Shown: piece by piece, positions 18,252 to 26,535 of the stretch
Position numbering within the stretch: position 1 is the stretch's first letter
Layout of the letters: each line of letters opens with the position of its first letter
Assembly (NCBI GenBank): GCA_002270465.1
Contig: NQOF01000002.1
Span: 1 to 64,000, forward strand
Reading direction: 5' to 3'
From: Blautia hominis
Lineage (GTDB): Bacteria; Bacillota; Clostridia; Lachnospirales; Lachnospiraceae
DNA length: 64,000 bases
The notes under the pieces: model-generated
Databases searched by the model: none
The model's input: only the letters and a program-made list of their open reading frames with translations
Told to the model about the DNA's origin: nothing
Made by a program: the position numbers and the translations under genes

Positions 18252-18417
18252 GGTAATTCTTCGCACAGTAACACGCTTCGCGATGCACAGTTCTGCCCTT
18301 TAGGGTACAAAATACAATGAGTTGCATTTTGGCGCTGGCCAACTCGGGATTTTGCTGCGCATCGCGCAGCATCCCTTTGGGAAAACACCTCCCGGGAATT
18401 GGACTGTGAACAATAAC
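18252..18417 (+). mobile_element. degenerate copy of the ~143-bp MITE-like repeat
   Basis: Shares AGTAACACGCTTCGCGATGC at the left, a central GGCGCTGGC and CTCGGGATTTT, then AACACCTCCCGG and a GTGAACAATAAC end with the copies at 36.3, 40.3 and 42.8 kb. The middle is diverged and about 20 bases longer. Same orientation as the 40.3-kb copy. Confidence 0.65.
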
Positions 18418-18456
18418 GGGAAACCGGGCAATTGAAAGAATCCTGTTTCATGAATA

Positions 18457-18485
18457 TTGACTTTTACACCTGTGTATACTATACT
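18457..18485 (+). promoter_or_regulatory. sigma-A promoter upstream of the guanine riboswitch
   Basis: TTGACT and TATACT are separated by 17 bases. Transcription would start about 30 bases before the riboswitch aptamer and read into the guanine deaminase operon. Confidence 0.75.
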
Positions 18486-18522
18486 AATAATAGTAGTTCG
18501 CCGTAGTAATACGGTGAAAACA

Positions 18523-18591
18523 GGACTTATATATGTTCATAATGCGGGTTGAACGTTTCTACCAGCTACCGAAATAGCTGACTATAAGTCC
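18523..18591 (+). promoter_or_regulatory. purine riboswitch aptamer, guanine class
   Basis: All core parts of the purine aptamer are visible. P1 is a perfect 9-bp helix (GGACTTATA with TATAAGTCC). P2 is GTTCA/TGAAC with an L2 of the UAAUNNGG type. J2/3 is GTTTCTACC. P3 is CAGCTA/TAGCTG with loop CCGAAA, whose CC can pair with the GG of L2. J3/1 is ACT. The ligand-pairing base (position 74 in standard numbering) is the C at 18582, which specifies guanine or hypoxanthine rather than adenine. L3 is one base shorter than usual. The gene controlled is a guanine deaminase, which agrees with the ligand. Confidence 0.92.
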
Positions 18592-18637
18592 CCTGATCTT
18601 GGGGGCTTTGCAGTCTGGCTTTGGTGGCTGGTTTTTT
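18562..18637 (+). terminator. riboswitch expression platform: terminator overlapping aptamer P3 and P1
   Basis: CCAGCTACC, which contains the 5' half of aptamer P3, pairs with GGTGGCTGG just before six Ts. Inside it AAGTCCCC, which contains part of the 3' strand of P1, pairs with GGGGGCTT. The terminator and the folded aptamer therefore exclude each other. Ligand binding should prevent termination, making this an ON switch as in the adenine pbuE riboswitch. Confidence 0.75.
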
Positions 18638-18674
18638 ATTGTTGGCAAAGGCTCCTCATATAGGAGGAAGTGAC

Positions 18675-19967
18675 ATGAGAAAAGAGGAAAAAAAGGCAGA
18701 TACCTTTATATTGAAAGGAAATATCTGCTACAGCAAGACCGAAAAAGAAGTAACTACGATCCCCCATGCATATCTTTTATGCAGGGACGGCATCTGCCAA
18801 GGCGTATTTGAGAGTCTGCCGGATGATTACAAAGAGTATCCCCTGACAGATTACGGGGATGCGTTGATTCTTCCCGGGCTGGTGGATCTGCACCTGCATG
18901 CGCCCCAGTATGCATTTACAGGGCTTGGCATGGATATGGAGCTTTTGGAGTGGCTGGATACCAGGACATTTCCCGAGGAGGGCAGGTACGGGGATATGGA
19001 GTATGCCAAAAAGGCATACCGTATTTTTACAGAGGATCTGAAAAAAAGTGCAACCACCAGGGCCTGTGTTTTTGCCACACGCCATGTTCCGGCTACCATT
19101 CTTTTGATGGATATGCTGGAGGAGACAGGTCTGCAGGCAATGGTGGGAAAAGTAAATATGGACCGGAATGCGCCGGACTACCTCTGTGAGGACAGCCCGG
19201 AAAAATCCGCGGAGGACACCCTGAAGTGGCTGAGGGAAGTAAAGGGGAAATACAGGAATATAAAACCAATCCTTACCCCCCGGTTTATTCCAAGCTGTTC
19301 GGACCGTCTGATGGAAATGCTGTGTGAGATCCGCAGGGAATATGACCTTCCGGTGCAGTCCCACCTCTCCGAAAATAAAGAGGAGATCACATGGGTGAAG
19401 GAGCTTTGCCCCTGGTCTGCTTTTTACGGGGATGCGTATGAGCGGTTCGGCATGTTTGGGGGAGACTATCCGGCGGTCATGGCACATTGTGTGCATCCCA
19501 CGGAGGAAGAGATTGCACTTATGAAGAAAAACCGAATCTTTGCCGCTCATTGTCCTCATTCCAACACGGATCTGTCTTCCGGGGCCGCACCCATTCGGAG
19601 ATATCTGGAGGAGGGCATACATGTGGGACTGGGAAGTGATATTGCCGGGGGCCATGTGCTCTCCCTGTTTCAGGTGATGGTGGGGGCTGTGCAGGCATCC
19701 AAACTCCGCTGGCGGCTGTTGGATGAAACACAAAAGCCGCTCACGGTAGAGGAAGTGTTTTATATGGGTACAAAGGGAGGCGGTGCCTTCTTTGGACAGG
19801 TGGGAAGCTTTGAAAAAGGATATGAATTTGATGCGGTGATCGTGGATGACGCCAGATTGCAGACACCTAGGGAACTGACTTTGAAAGAGCGTCTGGAGCG
19901 TGTGGTATATCTGTCAGATGACAGGGATATAGCCGGGAAATATGCGGCTGGGAGAAGGATCATTTAA
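18675..19967 (+). CDS. guaD: guanine deaminase
   Basis: A 430-residue amidohydrolase that converts guanine to xanthine and ammonia. Metal-binding and catalytic motifs of the family are present: PGLVDLHLHAPQY (residues about 67-79), TPRFIPSCS, QSHLSEN, MAHCVHP, HCPHSN and GLGSDIAGG. The ATG behind TAGGAGGAAG is the start; an in-frame TTG 18 codons earlier lies inside the riboswitch terminator and is not credible. It is the first gene of a purine catabolic operon, followed by the xanthine dehydrogenase subunits that would use its product, and is under the guanine riboswitch. Confidence 0.93.
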   Translation: MRKEEKKADTFILKGNICYSKTEKEVTTIPHAYLLCRDGICQGVFESLPDDYKEYPLTDYGDALILPGLVDLHLHAPQYAFTGLGMDMELLEWLDTRTFPEEGRYGDMEYAKKAYRIFTEDLKKSATTRACVFATRHVPATILLMDMLEETGLQAMVGKVNMDRNAPDYLCEDSPEKSAEDTLKWLREVKGKYRNIKPILTPRFIPSCSDRLMEMLCEIRREYDLPVQSHLSENKEEITWVKELCPWSAFYGDAYERFGMFGGDYPAVMAHCVHPTEEEIALMKKNRIFAAHCPHSNTDLSSGAAPIRRYLEEGIHVGLGSDIAGGHVLSLFQVMVGAVQASKLRWRLLDETQKPLTVEEVFYMGTKGGGAFFGQVGSFEKGYEFDAVIVDDARLQTPRELTLKERLERVVYLSDDRDIAGKYAAGRRII

Positions 19968-20027
19968 TTATTTTATGCGGTGTACAGGAGATACTGGCTG
20001 TCCACCGCCGGAAAAGAGGGATGATGT

Positions 20028-22430
20028 ATGGGAGTTGGCAGTTCAATGAATCGTGTGGATGCCTGGGAGAAGGTCACGGGTCAGGCGAAATACACGGCAG
20101 ATTTGATGCCGCAGAATTTGTATACGGCAAAAGTGGTGCACAGCACCATTGGGAACGGATGGGTAAAAAGTTTTGATCTGGAGGATGCTTTAAAGGTACC
20201 CGGTGTGATAAAGATCGTCACCTGTTTTGATGTGCCGGATATTCAGTTTCCCACACCGGGGCACCCCTGGTCCGTGGAGAAGGCGCACCAGGATATTAAG
20301 GACAGAAAGCTGTTAAACCGACGGGTCCGCATGTACGGGGATGATATTGCGGCTGTCATCGCGGAGGATGAGATCGCAGCCAGGCGGGCAGCGGATAAGA
20401 TCAAAGTGGAGTATGAAGAATATCCTGTGATCCTGGATCCGGAGGCATCCATGAAAGAGGGCGCGCCTCTTCTGCATGAGGAGAAGCCGGGAAACGTAAT
20501 CGCACATACCAGTTTTGTGCTGGGAGACGAAAGCTTTGAGGAGGCTGTAAAAGAGGAAGGTCTGACCATAATAGAAAAAGAATACAGAACCCAGCCGGTA
20601 CAGCACTGCCATATAGAGGTGCCGGTTTCCTATGCCTACATGGAGAAAGGGAGGATCGTTATTGTGACCTCCACCCAAATCCCCCATATTGTGAGACGGG
20701 TGATCAGTCAGGCTCTTGGGATCCCTGTCGGTCAGATCCGGGTGATAAAGCCTTATATAGGAGGCGGTTTTGGCAACAAGCAGGATGTGCTTTACGAGCC
20801 TCTGAACGCATTTTTATGTACCCAGACAGGCGGCCACGGCGTCAGGCTGGAATTGTCCAGGGAGGAGACCCTTGGCTGTACCCGTGTGCGCCATGCATTT
20901 ACCTGGAAGATCAAGGGCGCAGTGCGGGAAGACGGTACACTGGTGGCACGGAAATATGTGGCATATTCCAATCAGGGTGCATACGCATCCCATGCCCACG
21001 CCATTGCAGCCAACGCGGCCAATATTTTTAAACAGCTTTACCGGGATGAGAAGGTGCTGGAATCCGACAGCTACACGGTCTACACAAACCTGATGACAGG
21101 CGGAGCCATGCGGGGATACGGGATTCCGCAGGGGGATTTTGTGACCGAGTGTGTGGCGGATGATCTGGCCCATGCTGTGGGCATGGATCCGCTGGCATTC
21201 CGGCTGAAAAATTGTGTGAAAGAGGGGTACATGGACCCTCATCTGGGCATTGCGTTCCATTCTTACGGACTGAAAGCCTGTATGGAAAAGGGAAAGGACT
21301 ATATAGGCTGGGAGGAGAAAAGGAAGGCTTATGAAAAGCAGTCCGGGCCTGTGAGAAGAGGCGTGGGGATGGCAATTTTCAATTATAAGACAGGGGTTTA
21401 TCCCATCTCCCTTGAGACTTCCTCCTGTCGTATGGTCCTGAATCAGGACGGCTCCATGCAGCTTTTCATGGGGGCAACGGAGATCGGTCAGGGTGCGGAT
21501 ACGGTGTTTACCCAGATGGCGGCAGAGGTCACCGGAATCACGGAGGACAGGATACATATTGAGACCGTGCAGGATACGGATACCACACCTTTCGACACGG
21601 GGGCCTATGCCTCCAGACAGACATATGTGAGCGGAAAAGCGGTCAAAAAGACAGGTGAATTGTTCAAACAGAGAATACTGGAATATGCGGCATTTAAACT
21701 GAAACTGCCAAAAGAAGATGGGCCGGCAGCTACAGCGGAGGATACCGGAACATCCGGCAAAAGTACAGAGACTGCTGCCTGGAAGAGGCTGGATATAAAA
21801 GAAGATCAGGTAATCGACAAAGTTTCGGGGGAGGTCCTGCTTTCCCTTGCGGCACTGGCGGAGGAAGCGCTGTACAGCTTGGAAAGATCGGTACATATAA
21901 CGGCGGAGACCACCAGCCACTGCAAAGAAAATTCCTTTGCCTCAGGCGTCTGTTTTGCAGAGGTGGAAGTGGATATGCCGCTTGGCAGGATCCGGGTGCT
22001 GGATATTATCAATGTGCACGACAGCGGGAAACTGATAAATCCCAGCCTTGCCAGAGCCCAGGTACACGGAGGGATGAGCATGGGCATGGGGTATGCCCTG
22101 AGTGAAGAACTGCTGGTGGACGAGAAGACAGGAAGGCCGCTGAATGCCAATCTGCTGGACTATAAGATTCCTACGGCCATGGATACCCCTGGGCTGCATA
22201 CGGATTTTGTGGAATTGGATGACCCTACAGGTCCTTTCGGAAATAAAGCCCTGGGTGAACCGCCGGCTATTCCGGTGGCTCCGGCTATCAGGAATGCGGT
22301 GCTTCATGCCACGGGGATCGCTTTTGATTCCCTGCCTCTGTCACCCCAGAAACTGGTGGAACGGTTTCTGAAAGAGGGGCTGATCGGAGGAGAAAAGGAT
22401 GCTGTGAAAGGGGGCGGGACACATGTATGA
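20028..22430 (+). CDS. xdhA: xanthine dehydrogenase, molybdopterin-binding subunit
   Basis: An 800-residue large subunit of a molybdenum hydroxylase of the xanthine oxidase family. It has the aldehyde-oxidase/xanthine-dehydrogenase a/b hammerhead domain (to about residue 120) and the two molybdopterin domains: IGGGFGNKQD near residue 245, GAMRGYGIPQ near 360, GATEIGQGADTVFTQ near 484, and LGEPPAIPVAPAI with the conserved catalytic Glu near 745. It would hydroxylate xanthine (and hypoxanthine) with electrons passed to the FeS and FAD subunits. A hydrophilic insertion rich in Thr, Ala and Gly (about residues 560-600) is a variable region. Its end overlaps the next gene by eight bases. Confidence 0.9.
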   Translation: MGVGSSMNRVDAWEKVTGQAKYTADLMPQNLYTAKVVHSTIGNGWVKSFDLEDALKVPGVIKIVTCFDVPDIQFPTPGHPWSVEKAHQDIKDRKLLNRRVRMYGDDIAAVIAEDEIAARRAADKIKVEYEEYPVILDPEASMKEGAPLLHEEKPGNVIAHTSFVLGDESFEEAVKEEGLTIIEKEYRTQPVQHCHIEVPVSYAYMEKGRIVIVTSTQIPHIVRRVISQALGIPVGQIRVIKPYIGGGFGNKQDVLYEPLNAFLCTQTGGHGVRLELSREETLGCTRVRHAFTWKIKGAVREDGTLVARKYVAYSNQGAYASHAHAIAANAANIFKQLYRDEKVLESDSYTVYTNLMTGGAMRGYGIPQGDFVTECVADDLAHAVGMDPLAFRLKNCVKEGYMDPHLGIAFHSYGLKACMEKGKDYIGWEEKRKAYEKQSGPVRRGVGMAIFNYKTGVYPISLETSSCRMVLNQDGSMQLFMGATEIGQGADTVFTQMAAEVTGITEDRIHIETVQDTDTTPFDTGAYASRQTYVSGKAVKKTGELFKQRILEYAAFKLKLPKEDGPAATAEDTGTSGKSTETAAWKRLDIKEDQVIDKVSGEVLLSLAALAEEALYSLERSVHITAETTSHCKENSFASGVCFAEVEVDMPLGRIRVLDIINVHDSGKLINPSLARAQVHGGMSMGMGYALSEELLVDEKTGRPLNANLLDYKIPTAMDTPGLHTDFVELDDPTGPFGNKALGEPPAIPVAPAIRNAVLHATGIAFDSLPLSPQKLVERFLKEGLIGGEKDAVKGGGTHV

Positions 22431-23316
22431 CATTGAAAAATATTATCAGGCCAGGGATGTAGAAGACGCTGTGAGAGCGCTTGCGGCAGATAGGGATGCT
22501 GTTGTGATTTCCGGCGGAAGTGATGTGCTGATCAAAATAAGGGAAGGAAAACTTGCCGGCTGCTCACTGGTGAGTATCCATGGGATCCCGGCTCTCAAAG
22601 GGGTCAGGATGGAGGCGGACGGGACCATTGTGATCGGCCCGGCCACTACATTTTCCCATCTCACCTATGACCCTGTTATACAGCGGTATATCCCTGCATT
22701 GGGCTGGGCCGTGGACCAGGTGGGAGGCCCGCAGATACGGAATATTGGAACCATCGGGGGCAATGTCTGCAATGGTGCGACCAGCGCGGACAGTGCGGCG
22801 GTTCTCTTTACGCTGAACGCAGTCTTGGAACTGACAGGTGAAGAGGGCACGAGAATGGTGCCTGTCACAGAATTTTATACCGGTCCGGGCCGGACGGTAC
22901 GGGAACACGCAGAGATCCTTACCGCTATAAAGATCACCAGGGATAACTACGAAGGATTTTACGGGCATTATACTAAATACGGGAAACGAAACGCAATGGA
23001 GATTGCCACCCTGGGCTGTGCGGTACATGTGAAATTAAGTGGAGATAAAAAACAGATGGAAGACTTCCGGCTGGGGTTCGGGGTGGCTGCGCCTACACCC
23101 ATACGCTGTTATCAGACGGAGAAAAGGGTAAAAGGCATGGATATAACAGACCCGGAATTATACGAGAGGATACGGGAAGGGGCAGTATCTGAGGTGACAC
23201 CCCGTTCAAGCTGGCGCGCATCCAGGGAATTCCGCCTTCAGCTTGTGCGTGAGCTGTCTGTGCGTACTGCAAAAGAAGCCATAGAAAAAGCAGCGGGAGG
23301 TGAGGCGGATGCTTAA
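22423..23316 (+). CDS. xdhB: xanthine dehydrogenase, FAD-binding subunit
   Basis: A 297-residue subunit of the CoxM/XdhB family. VVISGGSDVLIKIREGKL (residues about 26-43) and IGTIGGNVCNGATSADS (about 108-124) are the FAD-binding motifs. It accepts electrons from the [2Fe-2S] subunit and passes them to NAD or another carrier. It overlaps both neighbours by eight bases, indicating translational coupling in the order Mo, FAD, FeS subunits. Confidence 0.92.
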   Translation: MYDIEKYYQARDVEDAVRALAADRDAVVISGGSDVLIKIREGKLAGCSLVSIHGIPALKGVRMEADGTIVIGPATTFSHLTYDPVIQRYIPALGWAVDQVGGPQIRNIGTIGGNVCNGATSADSAAVLFTLNAVLELTGEEGTRMVPVTEFYTGPGRTVREHAEILTAIKITRDNYEGFYGHYTKYGKRNAMEIATLGCAVHVKLSGDKKQMEDFRLGFGVAAPTPIRCYQTEKRVKGMDITDPELYERIREGAVSEVTPRSSWRASREFRLQLVRELSVRTAKEAIEKAAGGEADA

Positions 23317-23803
23317 GATCATAACGATGACAGTCAACGGCAGGGAGACAGAACTGGCTGTTGATGACAGGGAAGCGCTTCTGGATACACTGAGAAACCG
23401 GCTGGGACTTACCAGTGTAAAACGCGGCTGTGAAGTGGGAGAGTGCGGGGCCTGTACCGTTTTAGTGGACGGAGAGGCAATTGATTCCTGTATTTATCTG
23501 ACCATGTGGGCAGAGGGAAAGCATATCATGACGGTTGAGGGCTTAAAGGGCAGAGACGGTGACCTTTCCCCTATCCAGAAGGCCTTTGTGGAGGAAGCAG
23601 CAGTCCAGTGCGGCTTCTGTACGCCGGGTCTTATCATGAGTGCCGTGGAGATCGTGGGAACAGGGAAAAGATACAGCAGAGAGGAACTGAAAAAGCTCAT
23701 ATCCGGACATCTGTGCCGCTGTACAGGATATGAAAATATCCTGAATGCCATGGAACGGATCGTGGAGGAGACTTACCGGACCGTGAACAGTAATAGAATT
23801 TGA
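23309..23803 (+). CDS. xdhC: xanthine dehydrogenase, [2Fe-2S] subunit
   Basis: A 164-residue ferredoxin-like subunit with two [2Fe-2S] clusters. The plant-ferredoxin-type ligands are Cys41, Cys46, Cys49 and Cys61 (CEVGECGACTV), and the second cluster uses CGFC and CRC in the C-terminal helical domain. The ATG with GGGAGGTGAGG before it is preferred over a GTG three codons upstream. It ends the purine operon; a strong bidirectional terminator follows. The symbol follows the E. coli naming for the FeS subunit, not the maturation factor XdhC. Confidence 0.92.
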   Translation: MLKIITMTVNGRETELAVDDREALLDTLRNRLGLTSVKRGCEVGECGACTVLVDGEAIDSCIYLTMWAEGKHIMTVEGLKGRDGDLSPIQKAFVEEAAVQCGFCTPGLIMSAVEIVGTGKRYSREELKKLISGHLCRCTGYENILNAMERIVEETYRTVNSNRI

Positions 23804-23815
23804 TGAAAATGTGTC

Positions 23816-23857
23816 AGCGGGACACGTCTGCATTCAGGCAGCGTGTCCCGCTTTTTA
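23816..23857. terminator. bidirectional terminator between xdhC and the araC-type gene
   Basis: AGCGGGACACG and CGTGTCCCGCT form a perfect 11-bp stem followed by TTTTTA on the plus strand. It serves the purine operon and overlaps the end of the convergent regulator gene. Confidence 0.85.
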
Positions 23858-24757
23858 TGTCAGATTGATCTTTTTCTGATGAAAGGCCTTTCTGTATTGC
23901 GTGGGAGTGATCCCCTCATAGCGTTTAAACAGCTTCATAAAATATTTCTCATCCGAGAACCCGCACATATCCGCAATCCGGTAAATAGACAGGGTACGGT
24001 TGGTGAGCAGGTTTTTTGCCACGGCGATCCGTGTACGGTTCACATATGTGAGAATGGGATATCCGGTGTATTTCTTAAAAATATTGGTCAGATAAGTGGG
24101 ATGATACCCAAATTGTTCCGCAATGGAAGCCACGCTGAGCGGCTGGTCGTAATGGGTGCGGATCCATTCTATGACATCCAGAACATGGATGGGAACGCTG
24201 GAATCCAGAAAACGGTTGATCTGGAAAGATTCATTTGTGGCTTCCATGAGGAGCAGGTTCAGAGCATAGTGGCACCTCCATGTGGGCATATAATTTTCCC
24301 TTTTGGCAATATCAAGAAGCTGCACGAAGAGAAGCCGTGAACGTTTCTCCACAGATAACTCCCCGTATTCGGGAAGTAGAAAATTTTCCCTGGGGGGGGG
24401 GGTAGAAGTGATATCTGTAGATTCCTTGAAAATAGGGCGGTTCCTCAGGAGACTGCCCCTGTTATAGATGGAATAATCCGGGTCTTTCACATAGAAGTGC
24501 ACCTAGTAATAAGACAGTTCCCCCTCTGTCTGACGGTATCCGTAATGGAGCGTATCAGGAAAAAGCAGGATAAATTCGTTCTCCCTCACGTCATAATTTG
24601 TCATGTTTTGGGTAATGTGCAGGGTCCCTTTTATTACAATGATCAACACAAAAGAATCAATGTTTCTTTTTGGGTGTACAAAACCATCTTTGCTTGCCAG
24701 GTTGCCGCAGGAGATATATTCCACCGGTTTGCTGGCATCAGAAATAAAATAGAGCAT
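23855..24757 (-). pseudogene. AraC-family regulator interrupted by one in-frame TAG
   Basis: Reading from ATG (MLYFISDASKPVEY, ribosome site AGGAGGG) the frame holds an AraC-type cupin sensor, stops at a single TAG after ELSYY, and continues in the same frame with VHFYVKDPDYS to a complete C-terminal double helix-turn-helix domain ending TPTQYRKAFHQKKIN. The paralogue at 37.2-38.2 kb reads SYCWVHF at this point, so a TGG tryptophan codon has become TAG. The coding strand also contains a run of 11 C (encoding Pro) that could slip. It is divergent from a sugar ABC transporter, its likely target. It may be a recent pseudogene, be expressed by readthrough, or produce a separate DNA-binding half from an internal GTG. 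Confidence 0.8.
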
Positions 24758-24935
24758 GGTATTCCCTCCTGGAGTGTGTTTGAAAATTCATTCCGGCAAT
24801 CTGCACGCTCCATTTTGCCGAAAGCGATTTTCAATCACACGCTTGTCTTGTTTTATAGTATCACAAAATCGCAGACTATGGACGGGGAAAATGGCAGATA
24901 ATTGGAAATGACCACTTTTTCTTGTGTATTGTACG

Positions 24936-24963
24936 TTGTTTGAGAATTTCAGTATGGTAACAT
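24936..24963 (+). promoter_or_regulatory. possible promoter of the sugar ABC transporter operon
   Basis: TTGTTT and TAACAT with a 16-base spacer lie about 75 bases before the binding-protein gene. The match is weak, as expected for an activator-dependent promoter. Confidence 0.4.
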
Positions 24964-24976
24964 AATGTCATCAAAT

Positions 24977-24990
24977 AAAAAGCGCTTGCA
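24977..24990. promoter_or_regulatory. cre-like (CcpA/LacI-type) operator
   Basis: AAAAAGCGCTTGCA matches 11 of 14 positions of the CcpA cre consensus and lies just downstream of the putative -10 element, a position suited to catabolite repression. It could equally be a site for another LacI-family protein. Confidence 0.45.
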
Positions 24991-25037
24991 AGCAGAGTAA
25001 CTGATAATAAGAATGATAGATCAGGAGGGTTTATAAC

Positions 25038-26396
25038 ATGAAAAAGAGACAGATCATGGCGTTATCTCTGGCAGCAGCAATGGCTGCAGCGGCTGTAACA
25101 GGCTGTGGTGCGCCGTCCAGACCGGACGGCTCCGGTGAGGCAGGCAGTACAGATGCTTCCTCTGATTCCGGTGGAGAGTCAAAAGATGGTGTGGTGGAAC
25201 TTACCTTTATGGGGTGGGAGGCATCCCCTCTGGAAACCCAGGCCGTGAAGGACGGCATTGCGGCTTTTGAAAAAGAGAACCCCAATATAAAGGTGAATTA
25301 TACACCTGGACTTGCCGGTTCTGAGTACAATGCAAAACTGCTTTCCTCGGCAGCGGCCGGCTCCCTGCCGGATGTTATGTTCGTGGCAGCGGAGAGTTAC
25401 CGTGCCATTGTCTCAAAGGGCGCATTGTGGGATATTACAGATCAGTTCGATGAGAATTATCCGCTGGATGATTTCATAGATTCCTCCCGCCAGATCATGG
25501 AGGTGGACGGGCATGTGTATGGGATTTCATCCTGTACCGTATCTCCCATAGTCTACTACAATAAAGATGTATTTGACGCAGAAGGACTGGAATATCCCAG
25601 TGCAGACCCGGAGAATTGCTGGACCATTGATGAATTCAGGGAGATCGCGAAAAAGCTCACATCAGAAGATATTTACGGTGTGTACGGACTGGAGACGGTG
25701 GCAGATACTTTGAACGCACAGCTCCTTTCAAACGGTGGAACCAGATACAATGAAGATTACACCAAGAGCACAATGAACTCCCCGGAGAACAAAGAAGTGT
25801 TTGAGACCATCAAGGCGATCCGTACAGAGGACGGATCCGCGCCGGATGCTTCCACCTTAGACGCTGTGGGAATGTCCGCAAAACAGATGCTTCAGACAGG
25901 TAAAGTGGCTATGCTGGTGGATGGTTCCTGGTCCCTTCAGGAGCTGGCTGCATCCGATATGAATATTGGGATGGCCCCCCTTCCGTCTTACGGAAAAGTG
26001 CTTACCACAGGGCAGGCCCACCTGCATTGTATTTCAGATACCAGCAAACATAAAGAGGAGGCCTGGAAATTCCTTCAGTTCCTGTCCGGAATGGATTATC
26101 AGGGAGCACTTGTAAAGAGCGGACTCTGGATGCCAAACCGCTATTCCATGTATGAGGATGACGCTGTGGCACAGTGGTATGATGAGAAAGTACATGGGGA
26201 CAGCTACAAACAGATGCTTACATATTTTAAGGATGCAGTTGTTGACCCCACGGCCTTACAGCTCACCTCACAGGCAAGGGACATTATTGCGGAAGAGACG
26301 GATATGTACTTTAAACAGGACCAGGATATTGATCTGACATTAGAGAATATGGATACCAGAATCGACGAGGCAATTCAAGACGCATTACAGCAGTAA
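25038..26396 (+). CDS. sugar ABC transporter substrate-binding lipoprotein
   Basis: A 452-residue extracellular solute-binding protein of family 1. The signal peptide is MKKRQIMALSLAAAMAAAAV with lipobox VTGC, so Cys23 would be lipidated. A Ser/Gly/Asp-rich linker follows (to about residue 50), then the two-lobe binding domain beginning VVELTFMGWEASP. It captures a sugar or oligosaccharide at the cell surface. The permease genes follow after a terminator. Linked to a GH127/GH146-type enzyme, so an arabinose-containing oligosaccharide is a reasonable guess. It starts behind AGGAGGG. Confidence 0.9.
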   Translation: MKKRQIMALSLAAAMAAAAVTGCGAPSRPDGSGEAGSTDASSDSGGESKDGVVELTFMGWEASPLETQAVKDGIAAFEKENPNIKVNYTPGLAGSEYNAKLLSSAAAGSLPDVMFVAAESYRAIVSKGALWDITDQFDENYPLDDFIDSSRQIMEVDGHVYGISSCTVSPIVYYNKDVFDAEGLEYPSADPENCWTIDEFREIAKKLTSEDIYGVYGLETVADTLNAQLLSNGGTRYNEDYTKSTMNSPENKEVFETIKAIRTEDGSAPDASTLDAVGMSAKQMLQTGKVAMLVDGSWSLQELAASDMNIGMAPLPSYGKVLTTGQAHLHCISDTSKHKEEAWKFLQFLSGMDYQGALVKSGLWMPNRYSMYEDDAVAQWYDEKVHGDSYKQMLTYFKDAVVDPTALQLTSQARDIIAEETDMYFKQDQDIDLTLENMDTRIDEAIQDALQQ

Positions 26397-26410
26397 GTGG
26401 TAAAATTTGA

Positions 26411-26447
26411 TGCATCCTGCACACTGCTTTGTGCAGGATGCATTTTT
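26411..26447 (+). terminator. intercistronic terminator after the binding-protein gene
   Basis: A perfect 13-bp stem (TGCATCCTGCACA) with a 6-base loop is followed by TTTTT. It would give more binding protein than permease, a common arrangement in sugar ABC operons. Confidence 0.85.
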
Positions 26448-26535
26448 ATGCGGACAGGTGTCCGGCACCGCCGTGTGTAAGGGATAGGGAACGGATTTAC
26501 GCACCGCAGTACCGGTCCGGGACAGGAGGGTAAGA

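Noticed and set aside
17949-18266. Minus-strand frame of 105 codons between the GH20 and guaD loci
   Set aside because: No ribosome site or recognisable domain, and it runs into the degenerate MITE.
18523-18637. Standard OFF guanine riboswitch
   Set aside because: An OFF switch needs a terminator free of aptamer sequence plus a separate antiterminator. Here the terminator's own 5' arm is part of P3, and no alternative 5' arm for GGTGGCTGG is seen downstream of P1.
24503-24505. TAG in the AraC gene read as pyrrolysine or selenocysteine
   Set aside because: The paralogue has tryptophan (TGG) here, AraC proteins do not use pyrrolysine, and TAG is not a selenocysteine codon; a point mutation is simpler.
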